Shown: positions 8,150 through 17,060 of the stretch, one piece after another
How the letters are laid out: every line of letters begins with the position of its first letter
Numbering within the stretch: position 1 is the first letter of the stretch
Source of the DNA: Streptomyces sp. R302
GTDB lineage: Bacteria > Actinomycetota > Actinomycetes > Streptomycetales > Streptomycetaceae
Length of the DNA stretch: 64,000 nt
Reading direction: 5' to 3'
NCBI RefSeq assembly: GCF_012927245.1
Contig: NZ_JABBGE010000010.1
Span: 205,499-269,498, forward strand
Notes under the pieces: model-generated
The model's input: only the letters and a program-made list of their open reading frames with translations
What the model was told of the DNA's origin: nothing
Database searches by the model: none
Made by a program: the position numbers and the translations under genes

Positions 8150-9106
8150 TCAGTGGTTCCAGTAGTCGCTGTCCGGCAGTTCGATCCATAGGTCGGGGGG
8201 TCCGAGCACGGCGCGGGCGTCGGTCGGGCGGAGTCCCGCGAAGGCGCACGCGTAGGCGACGGCCCGGTGGTGGTAGAGGTAGGAGGTCAGTACCTCCTCC
8301 GGGGTGTCGTCCTCGTTCGGCCCGCCGCCCGGGTGCAGGTCCCACCCCTCGACCGTCCCGTCCCGGGCGATGCTGCCCTGGTTGCCGCTCTTGGGGTTGG
8401 CGTACAGGCCGTAGCAGTGGGTGCCGGCGGAGAGCCGGGTCAGTACGCCGGGCATCTGGGGTGCGTAGCCCCACGGCTGGGTCACCACGCAGCCGCCCGG
8501 TACGGATGTGACGCCGACGAAGTGGAGGCTCTCGTCCATGTCGTACTCCAGCGGGTCCTCCAGGAACTCTTCGATGACGTCGTCCGCCATGGGCGCCCCG
8601 TCGAGACGGCGGACCGCTTCGGACGCGTCGATCCCCGCGACGCAGGCCAGCCCCAGGCCGTCGTAGAAGAACTCGCCGAGCGCCGCGCAGAGACGACGGG
8701 CCTCGTCCGCCGCCGCGCGCTCCCCGGCGCCCAGCCGTACTCCCTCCGGGACCGTGAAGAGCTCCGGCGTCGGCCCCGCCAGGCTCAGCCGCCCCGGTGA
8801 CCAGCCGCCGAGGGACGGCCGCCACGGATCGGCCCCGGCGGCGACGAGCGCACGAACGTTCTCCACCTTCCCGGACACGACGGCCTCCCAGAGGGCCGTC
8901 ACCCCGCCCTCCAGCGCGTCCACGTCCGCCACGCGCCCGGCCAGCTCCGCCACGACCTCGGGAGACCCGAACAGCGCGGCGCGGTGCAGCGGCCTTCCCC
9001 CGGTCCACCTCTCCGGATCGGCACCCCCGTCGAGCCGTCTGCGGATGTCCTCATGGTCGCTCCAGTCCCACCCCATGCCGGTCCACCCGTGTTCCACCGC
9101 AGTCAC
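8150..9106 (-). CDS. Ankyrin-repeat protein
   Basis: About 318 residues. The first about 110 contain ankyrin-type repeats (HEDIRRRLDGGADPERWTGG, RPLHRAALFGSPEVVAELAG, GVTALWEAVVSGKVENVRAL, VAAGADPWR). The rest is an acidic domain of unknown function ending in PDLWIELPDSDYWNH. Cytoplasmic; a protein-protein interaction role is likely, partner unknown. GTG 9106 (VTAVEHGW) has GGGAG 4 bp upstream. ATG 9076 (MGWDWSDHED) is the alternative start, and the frame is open to 9160. Confidence 0.78.
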   Translation of the reverse strand: MTAVEHGWTGMGWDWSDHEDIRRRLDGGADPERWTGGRPLHRAALFGSPEVVAELAGRVADVDALEGGVTALWEAVVSGKVENVRALVAAGADPWRPSLGGWSPGRLSLAGPTPELFTVPEGVRLGAGERAAADEARRLCAALGEFFYDGLGLACVAGIDASEAVRRLDGAPMADDVIEEFLEDPLEYDMDESLHFVGVTSVPGGCVVTQPWGYAPQMPGVLTRLSAGTHCYGLYANPKSGNQGSIARDGTVEGWDLHPGGGPNEDDTPEEVLTSYLYHHRAVAYACAFAGLRPTDARAVLGPPDLWIELPDSDYWNH

Positions 9107-9227
9107 CGAACTCCCGCCCCCGCCTCTCGACCCGACGTCCTCACCTCTCCACGCTCGCACACGGCTCTGACAACGGGTGCCGGCACGGCAGCTGGCCCCC
9201 GCCGCACAGCGGCAGGGGCCCCGGACC

Positions 9228-9953
9228 CTACTTCAGGTGGCGGTCCAGGAAGCGGCAGCCGTCCTCCAGTTCGAACCACGGCGTGCCGGTGTGCCCGCCG
9301 AGGTTGGCGTGGAGCGTCTTCTCCTCGCTGCCGAAGGCGTCGAAGAGGTCGAGTGCCCGCTGACGGGGGTTGCCCTCGTCGTCCCACTGGAGCAGGAACA
9401 ACAGCGGGATGGTCACCTGCCGTGCCTCCTCGCGCTGAGCGCGGGGCACATAGCCTCCGGCGAAGAATCCGGCGGCCGCGATGCGCGGCTCGACGACCGC
9501 GAGCCGGATGCCGAGCGCGGTCCAGCCGCCGGAGTACCCGACGGGGCCGCCGACCTCGGGCAGCGCGAGGGCCGCGTCCAGCGTGGTCAGCCAGTCCGGG
9601 ACGGCGTTCTCGACCATCGGCCCGATGAAGGACTCGAAGATCTCGTCGACCGGTTCACCCGCCCGCATCGCGCGGCCGAGCTCGGCGCGGGCCTCTTCGG
9701 CGGCGGCGGAACGGGGCCGGTCGCCGCACCCGGCGGCGTCGATGGTGACCACCGCGTAGCCGCGCGCCGCCGTGTGGCGGGCCCTGGCCACAAGCCGGGG
9801 ATCCGCCTGGGGGAGACCGTTGTTGTGGGCCATGAGGATCAGCGGGGCCGGTGTGGTGGACGGAGGCGTCCACAGGGTGCCGGGGATCTCGCCGCGAGTG
9901 AATGCGCGTTCGAGGACGCCGTCGTCGAGGTGCTGTTCGGAAGTGAAGTGCAC
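9228..9953 (-). CDS. Dienelactone-hydrolase-like alpha/beta hydrolase
   Basis: A 241-residue alpha/beta hydrolase. Visible features are the oxyanion strand PLILMAHNNG, VTIDAAGCGDR, the nucleophile elbow VGYSGGW (GxSxG), PLLFLLQWDD (acid region) and a catalytic-His candidate in LGGHTGTPW. Cytoplasmic. It starts with GTG 9953 after GAAAGG. Close relatives are annotated dienelactone hydrolase or general esterase. The gene is monocistronic and its substrate is unknown. Confidence 0.82.
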   Translation of the reverse strand: MHFTSEQHLDDGVLERAFTRGEIPGTLWTPPSTTPAPLILMAHNNGLPQADPRLVARARHTAARGYAVVTIDAAGCGDRPRSAAAEEARAELGRAMRAGEPVDEIFESFIGPMVENAVPDWLTTLDAALALPEVGGPVGYSGGWTALGIRLAVVEPRIAAAGFFAGGYVPRAQREEARQVTIPLLFLLQWDDEGNPRQRALDLFDAFGSEEKTLHANLGGHTGTPWFELEDGCRFLDRHLK

Positions 9954-10318
9954 GGTCGTGCCTTTCGGGAGTGCTCTGGAACGGCGCTCCCGGACGACGA
10001 CCTATCGCCCGACCGTGACTCCGGAGGGGAGCACCCATGTCGATACTGTGTTCACGGGTACCACCTCCTCGTTCTCTCGCACGGCCGGGCGGAAAACTAG
10101 CAAGGCCCACCCACCGCCGCCAAACGGTTTTCGCACCAGGCCAGGCCAGGCCAGGCCTGGCCAGGCAGGCAGGGAAGGCAGGGCAGGCCAAGGCAGGCCA
10201 GGGCAGGGGCCCGGACGGGGGCCGCTCCGGGCGAGAGCTAGCATCCGGTACGTCCGGAGGGGGGCGCCGTACGAGCCTCCCCCGGCCGTCCGTCGTACCT
10301 CCGAGCACGGGGAAGCTT
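9954..10318. other. Intergenic region with GGCCA-type tandem repeats
   Basis: This 365-bp gap between divergent genes has no convincing coding frame. Positions 10138-10210 are a low-complexity run of GGCCA/GGCAG units (CCAGGCCAGGCCAGG...), which can fold into small hairpins. The stretch 9990-10090 should hold the promoter of the hydrolase on the minus strand. The promoter of the 10319 gene should lie in 10210-10300. Confidence 0.6.
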
Positions 10319-11641
10319 GTGTCCGATCCGCTGGCCGACGACCCGCGCACCATCGAGGTCGCGCCGGGCGAAGTCTCCCTCTCCGACGGCCACAAGCAGG
10401 CGCTGCTGCGGGAGCTCAAGGCGGGGGAGGCCGTGCGGGCCGTCTATCACGACGGCTGGGGCTACGCCGTGCTCACCGGGAAGGGGCTGGTCCTCCTCCG
10501 GAACCTCCTGGCGCCCAAGGCCACGCGGGTGGCCCGGCCGTTGCGGATCCTGCGGCGCTCCTACGGCATGTTCGACGCCGTCGAGATCCTGGTGGCCGGG
10601 AAGCCCCACAAGCTGCACGGCTCGAAGCTCGACCCGAAGGGGAAGCTCCTGGAAGCGGCGGGGGAGCTCCTGCCCCCGGACTCGGCGCTGCGGCCCGGCG
10701 GGGGGAGGCGGACCGCCACGTGGGTGCGGCGGCACCCGGTGTCGATGGCCGTCGCGGCCGCCTCGATGCTGGTCGCCGGGGTGAACGGTGCCGGGCAGAC
10801 CGACGCCGTGGCGCGCGGCGGGACGGACCACGCGCCGACCGTGCCCGACCTCCGGGGTGCCTCCCTGACCACGGCCGCCGGGGAGGCGCGCCGTGCGTCG
10901 TGGCGGGTGGCCGCCGCCGACGCGTCGTCCGCGTTGCGTACGGTGACGGCGTATCGGGCCGGCTGGCGCGTCTGCTTCCAGAACCCCTCTCCCGGCGAGC
11001 GGACCGGCCATTACGGCAGGACGCTGACGCTCTACGCGGTTCCCGAGACGGAACCGTGCCCGTCCCGACTGGACGGCACCCGGCGCGTGGTGATGCCGGA
11101 CCTGGTCGGCGAGCGGCACGACGCCGCGTGGCGGGAGCTCGCCCCCCTCGGCCTCGACAGTGTCACGCGCTTCCACGCGCACACCGGGCAGCGTCTGGAC
11201 GAGCGGCGTACGAGCCTGGCGGACTGGCGGGTCTGCCGGCAGCAGCCGGAGGCGGGCATCGAGGTGCCCGTCACCACGCGGGTCGACCTGTGGCTCACCC
11301 CCGAGGGCGCCTCCTGCACCGAGCCCAGCCCGACCCCGAAGCCGACTCCGAAACCGAAGCCGAAACCCAAGCCGAAACCCGAGCCGAAGTCGAAGCCGAA
11401 CCCCGAGCCCGAGCCTGAGCCTGAGCCGAAGCCCCAGCCCAAGACGAACCCGAGCCCGAAGTCGACGCCGAAGCCGAGGTCCGAGTCCGGCTCCGGCACG
11501 GGCTCCGGCACCGCCTCTGGGGTCGGTTTCGGCCAGTTCTGCTCTCCCGTGGGTGCCACCGCCACGACCTCCGACGGGCGTCCGGCGAAGTGCTTCATGG
11601 GCAAGGACGGCGCCGCCCGCTGGGGATACCGCTCCGGCTGA
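10319..11641 (+). CDS. Membrane-anchored PASTA-like protein with Pro/Lys/Glu linker and C-terminal Cys module
   Basis: A 440-residue protein. Residues 1-135 are cytoplasmic, with a YxxGWGYAVLTGKGLVLLRN beta segment similar to a bacterial PH-like fold. A single membrane helix follows (HPVSMAVAAASMLVAGVNG). Outside are two PASTA-like units (PTVPDLRGASLTTAAGEARR and VVMPDLVGERHDAAWRELAP). A PKPKPKPEPEPEP linker of about 60 residues spans the wall, and a short two-cysteine module ends the protein (FCSPVGATATTSDGRPAKCF). PASTA domains usually bind peptidoglycan or muropeptides. No kinase domain is present, so the signalling partner is unknown. GTG 10319 follows GGGGAAG at good spacing. The linker DNA is a near-perfect CCGAAG-type repeat. 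Confidence 0.75.
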   Translation: MSDPLADDPRTIEVAPGEVSLSDGHKQALLRELKAGEAVRAVYHDGWGYAVLTGKGLVLLRNLLAPKATRVARPLRILRRSYGMFDAVEILVAGKPHKLHGSKLDPKGKLLEAAGELLPPDSALRPGGGRRTATWVRRHPVSMAVAAASMLVAGVNGAGQTDAVARGGTDHAPTVPDLRGASLTTAAGEARRASWRVAAADASSALRTVTAYRAGWRVCFQNPSPGERTGHYGRTLTLYAVPETEPCPSRLDGTRRVVMPDLVGERHDAAWRELAPLGLDSVTRFHAHTGQRLDERRTSLADWRVCRQQPEAGIEVPVTTRVDLWLTPEGASCTEPSPTPKPTPKPKPKPKPKPEPKSKPNPEPEPEPEPKPQPKTNPSPKSTPKPRSESGSGTGSGTASGVGFGQFCSPVGATATTSDGRPAKCFMGKDGAARWGYRSG

Positions 11642-12013
11642 CCGCTCCGGCGGCATTTCCGCAGGTCAATACGGTGTCGTCCGGGAGCAGGACGACGCCG
11701 CACGAAAAGCTGCCTCCTGCACGTATTCTCGTTTCCGTCGGGCCGTCACGGCGCGCCGTTCCTTTTGCGCCAAGTCTCAAAACGATCGCTTGCACGCCCC
11801 GTATGCCGAAGCTACGCTCTGGCGGCGGAAGGGGAGAATGGGTATGGGGGAATTCAAATGAGGCGCAGCTAGAGACCTGTCGATTGGATCGCTGCAGCCG
11901 CGTCCCGTCGCCCCCTCGGCAATGAATTCCGCACGCGTCACTGGCCCGATGACGTGCGAAGACGCCGAGTGAATCCCCAGCATTGCTCAATCCATGGAAG
12001 ATCGGGAAGATCT
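11642..12013. other. Intergenic region, lower GC, with a possible 7-codon ORF
   Basis: These 372 bp are visibly less GC-rich than the surroundings. At 11838-11861 a tiny frame (ATG GGT ATG GGG GAA TTC AAA TGA) has GGGGAG upstream of its second ATG. It may be a leader peptide, the start of a broken gene, or chance. No other coding potential is seen. The promoter of the 12014-15824 operon is expected here. Confidence 0.4.
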
Positions 12014-12602
12014 GTGCAGTCCAAGGAATGCGTACTCCTGCTCGGGGCCGACCAGTATCTCCGGGAACGGGCCTTATCGGGAGCGAAGCAGATCACCGAT
12101 CTTCCTGTGTGGGCGGCTGCGGAAGATGCCGTACGCAAGCGGAGCCGCACGTTCGACAACATGGTGTCGGCCGCGCTGAACGACTGGACGGTGGACTCCG
12201 CGAACGCCGTCCGCAACGAGCACGCCATGGAGCGGGCCCTCCTGGACGCGGGCGTGCGGAGGCCTCGCCACCCTCCTCGTGCAGTCCGAGGAGGAGCTGC
12301 TCGAAGCCCTCGACGCCATCGGGCTGCCCGTCGTCATCAAGCCGTACGACTTCGGGGGCAGCGTCGGAGTCGTCCTGGCCACCACCCGCGAGGTGGCCGC
12401 CCGGGCGGGCGGCGACGGCATCATGGACCAGGGCGAGCGCGCGTACGCGCTCAACCCCTATCGGGTGCACATCGGTTCGTACTTCGGTGTCGACCTCTGC
12501 GACCTCTCCCGGTGCGCCAAGAACTGGAACAACAGGGAGGGGCTCGTCGAACTGGGCAGGGACCCGCTCTTCGACGAGGAGGCCTCGCTCCCGGTCCACT
12601 GA
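12014..12602 (+). pseudogene. Frameshifted and truncated ATP-grasp ligase gene
   Basis: GTG 12014, after GGGAAGA, opens a frame coding CVLLLGADQYLRERALSGAK ... AVRNEHAMERALLDAGV, the pre-ATP-grasp region. Near 12255-12280 the coding potential jumps to the next frame, which continues EEELLEALDAIGLPVVIKPY and DFGGSVGVVLATTREVAA: the ATP-grasp B-subdomain with the nucleotide-binding Lys and Gly-rich loop. After about residue 125 homology stops, and an unrecognised tail (RVHIGSYFGVDLCDLSRCAK) leads to a stop at 12602. The catalytic C-subdomain (Mg-binding Glu/Asn) is missing. So the gene has a frameshift and probably a deletion fusing it to something else. Intact relatives are carboxylate-amine ligases making peptide-like or amino-acid-derived products. 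Confidence 0.65.
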
Positions 12603-13387
12603 ACTGGCGCATCGCGTCGGCGCAGGGCGGTGGATACGACGTCCTCGCCGTCTCCACCGCCCTCTCCTTCGTGCCCGCCGTCTTCGTCCCGTCGCTGATC
12701 CGCTTCGTGCCGATCGCCGGCGGGGCCAGGACGACCGCCGCGGGACTCGTCGGCGTCGCGCTGACCCTCCTGGTGATCGCGGCGGGCTACACCCACGTCC
12801 AGGTCGTCGTCGCCCTGAACCTCGTCCTGTGGATCTTCTTCTTCCACCTCGAATCGGCCTGGGAGGTCTGGTTCAACGACGAGGCGTCCGGGCTCGACGG
12901 TGACGCCCTGCGCCGTTTCAGCTACCTTCTCGCCTTCATATTCGTCTGGCCCATCCTGGGTACGTTCAACCTCATGCTGCCCCTGGAGGTCCTGGCCAAT
13001 GGCGGGAGCATGCTCACCGTCGGAATCCTGGACATGCTCCTCGGTATCGGAATGGCCGTGGCGGGAACGTTCTGGCTCTTCTTCCCGGCCTTCGGAGTAC
13101 CGCACTCCATCGCCATCTTCCTCCTCGGATGCGCCTTCGGATCCCTGCGGGTGATCCTGCGCTCGGAAGCGGCGTCGAATTCCACGCCGCAGCAGGTCGG
13201 GGCGATCGTGGCCCACGCGAACGCCTACTCGCTCCTCCTGCTGTCCGCCGTCCTGGCAGGCGGAAGGTACTTCTCCGGCCAGATCTGGCCGGCCCCGTTC
13301 GCCCTGACGCTGTTGCTCGTTCTCTCATTTCACCGAATCCACGCGGTCCAAGGCCGTCGACCCATTCCGAGTGAGGTGTCCGAATGA
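12603..13387 (+). pseudogene. MFS-like membrane transporter lacking its N-terminus
   Basis: The frame codes a strongly hydrophobic protein of about 260 residues with seven or eight membrane segments (VSTALSFVPAVFVPSLIRFV, LVGVALTLLVIAAGYTHV, VVALNLVLWIFFFHLE, FSYLLAFIFVWPILGTFNLM, VPHSIAIFLLGCAFGSL and others). HLESAWEVWFNDEASG resembles the TM4-TM5 loop of MFS carriers, implying that TM1 and perhaps part of TM2 are lost. No start codon with a ribosome site exists; the first in-frame GTG (12671) lies inside a membrane helix. The stop overlaps the next ATG (ATGA), so it was once a coupled operon gene, probably the exporter of the cluster's product. A functional short form cannot be excluded. 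Confidence 0.55.
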
Positions 13388-14715
13388 CAGTGATCGACGA
13401 TTCCCGAGGCGTTCCGCATCTTGTGGAACAGCCGGCGGACATGGACGTCGTCGAGAAGGCGATCGTCCAACTGGTCTCCATGAGACTGGACCACGAACGT
13501 TGTCGCCGCCACGCGCGGTCCACGCCGCCCCTGGCGCTCATGCTCGCCGTCGACCTGCTGTGTTCCATGGAGCGCCCCGCGGCCGTGGAGGCCGCGAAGA
13601 TCTGCGACTCCCTCAGGGAGACCGCCCCGGCCGAACCTCGGACCCGGGCCATGCTCTCCGCCGTCGCCTCCTGGGCGGCCGGCGACCTGGTGGCCGCCCG
13701 CAACGGCTTCCAGACCCTCGTCGACACGTACCCCGGGGACGCCGTCTCGGTCTACGCGGCGCACATGCTCGACTTCTACCTCGGCGACGCGCCGCACATG
13801 CTGGCCTCGATCGAGGGCGCCGTCGGACGGTTCACGGACGACGACCCCGTCAGCGGCTACCTGCACGGCCTCCACGCCTTCGCCCTGGAGGAGAACGGCC
13901 TCATCACGGCGGCCATGGAGCGCTGCGGAGTCGCCCTCGAAGCGCACTCCGACGACATCTACGCCATGCACGCCCTGGTGCACTGCCTGTACGAGACGGG
14001 CCGTCACGAAGAGGGCGCCCGCTACATCCAGGACTACATGCGCGGCAGGGACGCCTCGACCCCCATGCGCATCCACGTCTGGTGGCACTACGCCCTCTTC
14101 GAGCTGTACGCGGACCGGGTCCAGGACGTACTGGCCTGCTACCGCATCGGCATCCGCCGCAAGACGTCGGCACGCTCGGCCGAGGACCTCGACGCCGTGA
14201 CGCTGCTCTGGCGGCTCGGGCTCGTCCGGCCGTCGCTCGACCTCTCCGCGTACTGGCAGTCGCTCTACGAGGACTGGAAGCCGTACACGGAAGAGAACTG
14301 GTACCTCTTCAACGACTTCCACGCCTACCTCACCTACTGCCGGCTCGGCGACCACGAGCGCGCGGACGCCCTCCTCGAAGCGGTCCTGTCGCGGCCCGAG
14401 AAGGTGTCCGAGGAGATGGTCGACATCTTCCTCGGCTTCCGCTCCTTCACCACCGGCGACTACGCCGACGCGGCGGCCCGGCTGGCCCGCTCCTTCCGTC
14501 ACTCGGCTGCGATGGGCGGCAGCAACGCCCAGCGCGACGTCATCGAGATGACCGGCATCGAGGCCGCCCTGCGCTCCCGGAACTACGAGCTCGCGCGCCA
14601 CCTGCGCGACTCCGGCCGGATCTTCCGGCACCAAGGCCCCGTCATCCGGCGCTACGAAGAGCGCCTGGCGGAACTGCGCACATCCGAGAACCATTCACAG
14701 GGGGTACTGAAGTGA
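13384..14715 (+). CDS. TTC38-like tetratricopeptide-repeat protein
   Basis: A 443-residue all-helical soluble protein of the TTC38 (tetratricopeptide repeat 38-like) family. Typical pieces are AALMLAVDLLCSMERP-type helices, FQTLVDTYPGDAVSVYAAHM, SGYLHGLHAFALEENGLITA, DDIYAMHALVHCLYETGRHE and MRIHVWWHYALFELY. The His/Trp signature WWHYALFE is characteristic. No catalytic role is established for this family. It sits between a transporter remnant (4-bp overlap) and a methyltransferase (GTGA overlap), so the three were co-translated. In this setting it may be a scaffold or an enzyme of a small biosynthetic cluster (inference). Confidence 0.8.
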   Translation: MTVIDDSRGVPHLVEQPADMDVVEKAIVQLVSMRLDHERCRRHARSTPPLALMLAVDLLCSMERPAAVEAAKICDSLRETAPAEPRTRAMLSAVASWAAGDLVAARNGFQTLVDTYPGDAVSVYAAHMLDFYLGDAPHMLASIEGAVGRFTDDDPVSGYLHGLHAFALEENGLITAAMERCGVALEAHSDDIYAMHALVHCLYETGRHEEGARYIQDYMRGRDASTPMRIHVWWHYALFELYADRVQDVLACYRIGIRRKTSARSAEDLDAVTLLWRLGLVRPSLDLSAYWQSLYEDWKPYTEENWYLFNDFHAYLTYCRLGDHERADALLEAVLSRPEKVSEEMVDIFLGFRSFTTGDYADAAARLARSFRHSAAMGGSNAQRDVIEMTGIEAALRSRNYELARHLRDSGRIFRHQGPVIRRYEERLAELRTSENHSQGVLK

Positions 14716-15824
14716 GCCTTTACCAGGCGATAGCCGACGAGGTCGCGCCCGAGGGCATGCAGCTGACCGACATCCGGCTCCAGGACCGCAAGACCGTGTG
14801 GCAGCTGGACGGCACCGCCGGCTTCGTCGTCAAGGTGACCCAGGGACGTGCGGCGATCTTCACGTGCGAGAAGGCCGCCGCGATCACCCTGGAGTCGCTG
14901 AAGGAGAGTTGCGCTCCCTTCGGGGTCGGCGAACCGGTCGAGTGCGACGAGTCGCAGTACCTGCTGGCGATCGGGCTGGTCGACGACACGGCGCTGATGG
15001 CCCTCGGCGGGGAGGCGGACGTCACGGCCTCGCCCGTCGAGTTCTCGCCCACCAGCGACGACGTACGGAACATCGTCGGCTCGATCGACGACTACTACTT
15101 CGGCTACGAGGACCGCTACCGGACCGTGTACGAGAACGGCGCCGAGCTGTGGGAGTCGGAGGAGCCGAACGCCTCGCTCCTCCAGCTGATGCAGGAGCGT
15201 CCGGAGCTCTTCTCCCGGAAGATCATCGACCTCGGCTGCGGCGAGGGCCGCGACTCCCTGTACCTCCTGTCCCAGGGACACGACGTCGTCTCGGTCGACG
15301 TGTCGCACTCGGCCCTCTCCCGTGCGCGCGAGCGGGCCACGGCCGCGAACCTGGACGCCTCCGGGTTCATGGAGCGCGACATCATCTACCTCCGCGGCTT
15401 CGAGGCGGGCAGCTTCGACCTGGCCATGAACATGGGCTGCCTCCACATGCTCGTCGACGACACGCAGCGCGCCGGCCACATCTCCCGCGTCTTCGACATC
15501 CTCCGCCCGGGCGGCCACTTCGTCGTGGACCACTGCGCGAGCGAGTGGGGCAAGGGCTTCTTCTCCATCCCGGACTACGACGAGATCGCCGCCGACCTCG
15601 TCCCCGGCCGCGTCATCCCCCGGAAGATCCGCGTCGCGGACGGCGAGAAGAACATCGGCCTGGAGGTCCTGCCCTACGCGGAGCGGGAGGGCGACGCCCT
15701 CGTCGAGGAGATCAGGCACCACGGCTTCACCCTGGTGAGCAGCACCCACACCGACACCGAAGCCTTCGGCGCGTCGACCCTCCTCCTCTTCCAGAAGCCG
15801 GAATCCACGACCCCGGCCTCCTGA
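14712..15824 (+). CDS. SAM-dependent class I methyltransferase with an extra N-terminal domain
   Basis: About 370 residues. The first about 120 (SLYQAIADEVAPEGMQLTDI ...) form a domain I do not recognise. The C-terminal part is a Rossmann-type methyltransferase: motif I IIDLGCGEGRDSLYLLSQGH, motif II VVSVDVSHSALSRARERA, a motif around SFDLAMNMGCLHMLVD, and DILRPGGHFVVDHCASEWGKG. Cytoplasmic. It starts at GTG 14712, overlapping the TPR stop. It may methylate a small molecule made by the neighbouring, now damaged, ATP-grasp system. A strong terminator follows at 15840. Confidence 0.85.
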   Translation: MSLYQAIADEVAPEGMQLTDIRLQDRKTVWQLDGTAGFVVKVTQGRAAIFTCEKAAAITLESLKESCAPFGVGEPVECDESQYLLAIGLVDDTALMALGGEADVTASPVEFSPTSDDVRNIVGSIDDYYFGYEDRYRTVYENGAELWESEEPNASLLQLMQERPELFSRKIIDLGCGEGRDSLYLLSQGHDVVSVDVSHSALSRARERATAANLDASGFMERDIIYLRGFEAGSFDLAMNMGCLHMLVDDTQRAGHISRVFDILRPGGHFVVDHCASEWGKGFFSIPDYDEIAADLVPGRVIPRKIRVADGEKNIGLEVLPYAEREGDALVEEIRHHGFTLVSSTHTDTEAFGASTLLLFQKPESTTPAS

Positions 15825-15839
15825 CCCTCACACCCGTCC

Positions 15840-15879
15840 GTGCGGCGGCGCCCCGGATCCTCCCGGGGCGCCGCCGCAC
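15840..15879. terminator. Intrinsic-type terminator hairpin after the methyltransferase gene
   Basis: A 17-bp perfect stem, GTGCGGCGGCGCCCCGG paired with CCGGGGCGCCGCCGCAC, with a 6-nt loop, 16 bp after the stop codon. There is no U-tract, as is usual in Streptomyces. Confidence 0.8.
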
Positions 15880-15982
15880 GTGCGCTTGAGCCCTTCCTCC
15901 CGAGTCAGTTCCTAGCGCACGCGTGCCCGGGTGTCAGTCCGTAATCTTCCGGGTCCCGGTCCGCCGGGGGCGTTGCTAGCTT

Positions 15983-16016
15983 CCGGACCGTTCGACCGTT
16001 CGACCGTACGGTCCGG
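15983..16016. promoter_or_regulatory. Inverted repeat enclosing TTCGACCG direct repeats upstream of the esterase gene
   Basis: CCGGACCG (15983-15990) and CGGTCCGG (16009-16016) form perfect arms around the direct repeats TTCGACCG-TTCGACCG. It lies about 60 bp before the TTG start of the esterase gene, so it is placed to act as an operator or leader hairpin. Confidence 0.4.
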
Positions 16017-16076
16017 GGGTGCGGGGCGGGAGCCCCGGTGCCTTCCGGGCCCCATGTTCTCGACCCGGAGGTCACG

Positions 16077-17060
16077 TTGAGCGCGCAGCATCCCTCGCGC
16101 AGGAACATCCTCAAGTCCGCGGGCGGCCTGTCGGCCGCCCTGGCGCTGGGCGGCGCGGGTGTCGTCGCCGCGGCCGGGCCGGCCGCCGCCGTCGGCGACG
16201 GTTTCGGGCTGCGGATCGTGGAGCGCGGCGAGGCCGACCACCGCATGTGGTACTACCGGTTCGCCACCGACGCCATCGGCTGGAACCCGGCCGTGAACGT
16301 GCTCCTTCCCGACGACTACCACTGGAGCGGCCGCCGCTACCCCGTGCTGTACCTGCTCCACGGCGGCGAGCAGGACTTCATCACCTTCGACCGCGAGGGT
16401 GTCCGCGCCTGGACCGCGGGCAAGCCGCTCATCGTGGTCATGCCCGACGGCGGGCGGACGGGCTGGTACTCCAACCCGGTCAGCTCCAACGTCGGCCCGC
16501 GCAACTGGGAGCACTTCCACATCGCGCAGCTGATCCCGTGGATCGACGCGAACTTCCGCACCTACGCCGAGTACGACGGCCGTGCCGTGTCCGGCTTCTC
16601 CATGGGCGGCTTCGGCGCGCTGAAGTACGCGGCCAAGTACTACGGCCACTTCGCCTCCGTCAGCGCCCACTCGGGCCCGGCCAGCCTCCGCCGCGACAAC
16701 GGCATGGTGGTCCACTGGGCCAACGCCACCTCCGCGGCGCTCGAACTGGGCGGCGGCACGGTCTACGGCGCGCCGTTCTGGGACGAGGCGCGCGTGAGCG
16801 CCGACAACCCGGTCCAGCGGATCGAGAGCTACCGCCACAAGCGGGTCTTCCTGGTCGCCGGCACCAGCCCGGACCCGGTCAACTGGTTCGACAGCGCCAA
16901 CGAGTCCCATGTCCTCTGGGGGCAGCGGGAGTTCCGTTCTCTCCTCGGAAACGCGGGCATCCCGCACGAGTGGCACGAGCTGCCCGGCGGCCACTACATC
17001 CGCCACGACATGATGCAGCGCGACATCGACGGCGTCATCCAGCGGCTCCGCAAGGCGTGA
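16077..17060 (+). CDS. Secreted esterase of the antigen-85/esterase-D fold (Tat signal)
   Basis: A 327-residue alpha/beta hydrolase. The N-terminus SRRNILKSAGGLSAALALGG is a twin-arginine signal ending near AAAVG. The body has YPVLYLLHGGEQDF, IVVMPDGGRTGWYSNP, the nucleophile elbow SGFSMGGFGALKYA (Ser175) and a C-terminal His in LPGGHYIRHDM. This is the tributyrin esterase/antigen 85 mycolyltransferase-like family, which acts on acyl esters outside the cell. TTG 16077 is chosen: GGAGG precedes it by 5 bp, while the upstream ATG 16038 lacks a ribosome site. It heads the secreted-enzyme island and is paralogous to the 25982 esterase. Confidence 0.87.
   Translation: MSAQHPSRRNILKSAGGLSAALALGGAGVVAAAGPAAAVGDGFGLRIVERGEADHRMWYYRFATDAIGWNPAVNVLLPDDYHWSGRRYPVLYLLHGGEQDFITFDREGVRAWTAGKPLIVVMPDGGRTGWYSNPVSSNVGPRNWEHFHIAQLIPWIDANFRTYAEYDGRAVSGFSMGGFGALKYAAKYYGHFASVSAHSGPASLRRDNGMVVHWANATSAALELGGGTVYGAPFWDEARVSADNPVQRIESYRHKRVFLVAGTSPDPVNWFDSANESHVLWGQREFRSLLGNAGIPHEWHELPGGHYIRHDMMQRDIDGVIQRLRKA

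Noticed and set aside
10138..10210. Short GGCCA/GGCAG repeats considered as a CRISPR array
   Set aside because: The repeats are contiguous 5-bp units without spacers, there are no cas genes in the window, and the units are degenerate.
12014..13387. Reading 11954-13387 as one long intact protein
   Set aside because: The middle of that frame is Arg/Pro-rich nonsense, while the ATP-grasp motifs lie in the neighbouring frame between about 12270 and 12410. Two damaged genes explain the data better.
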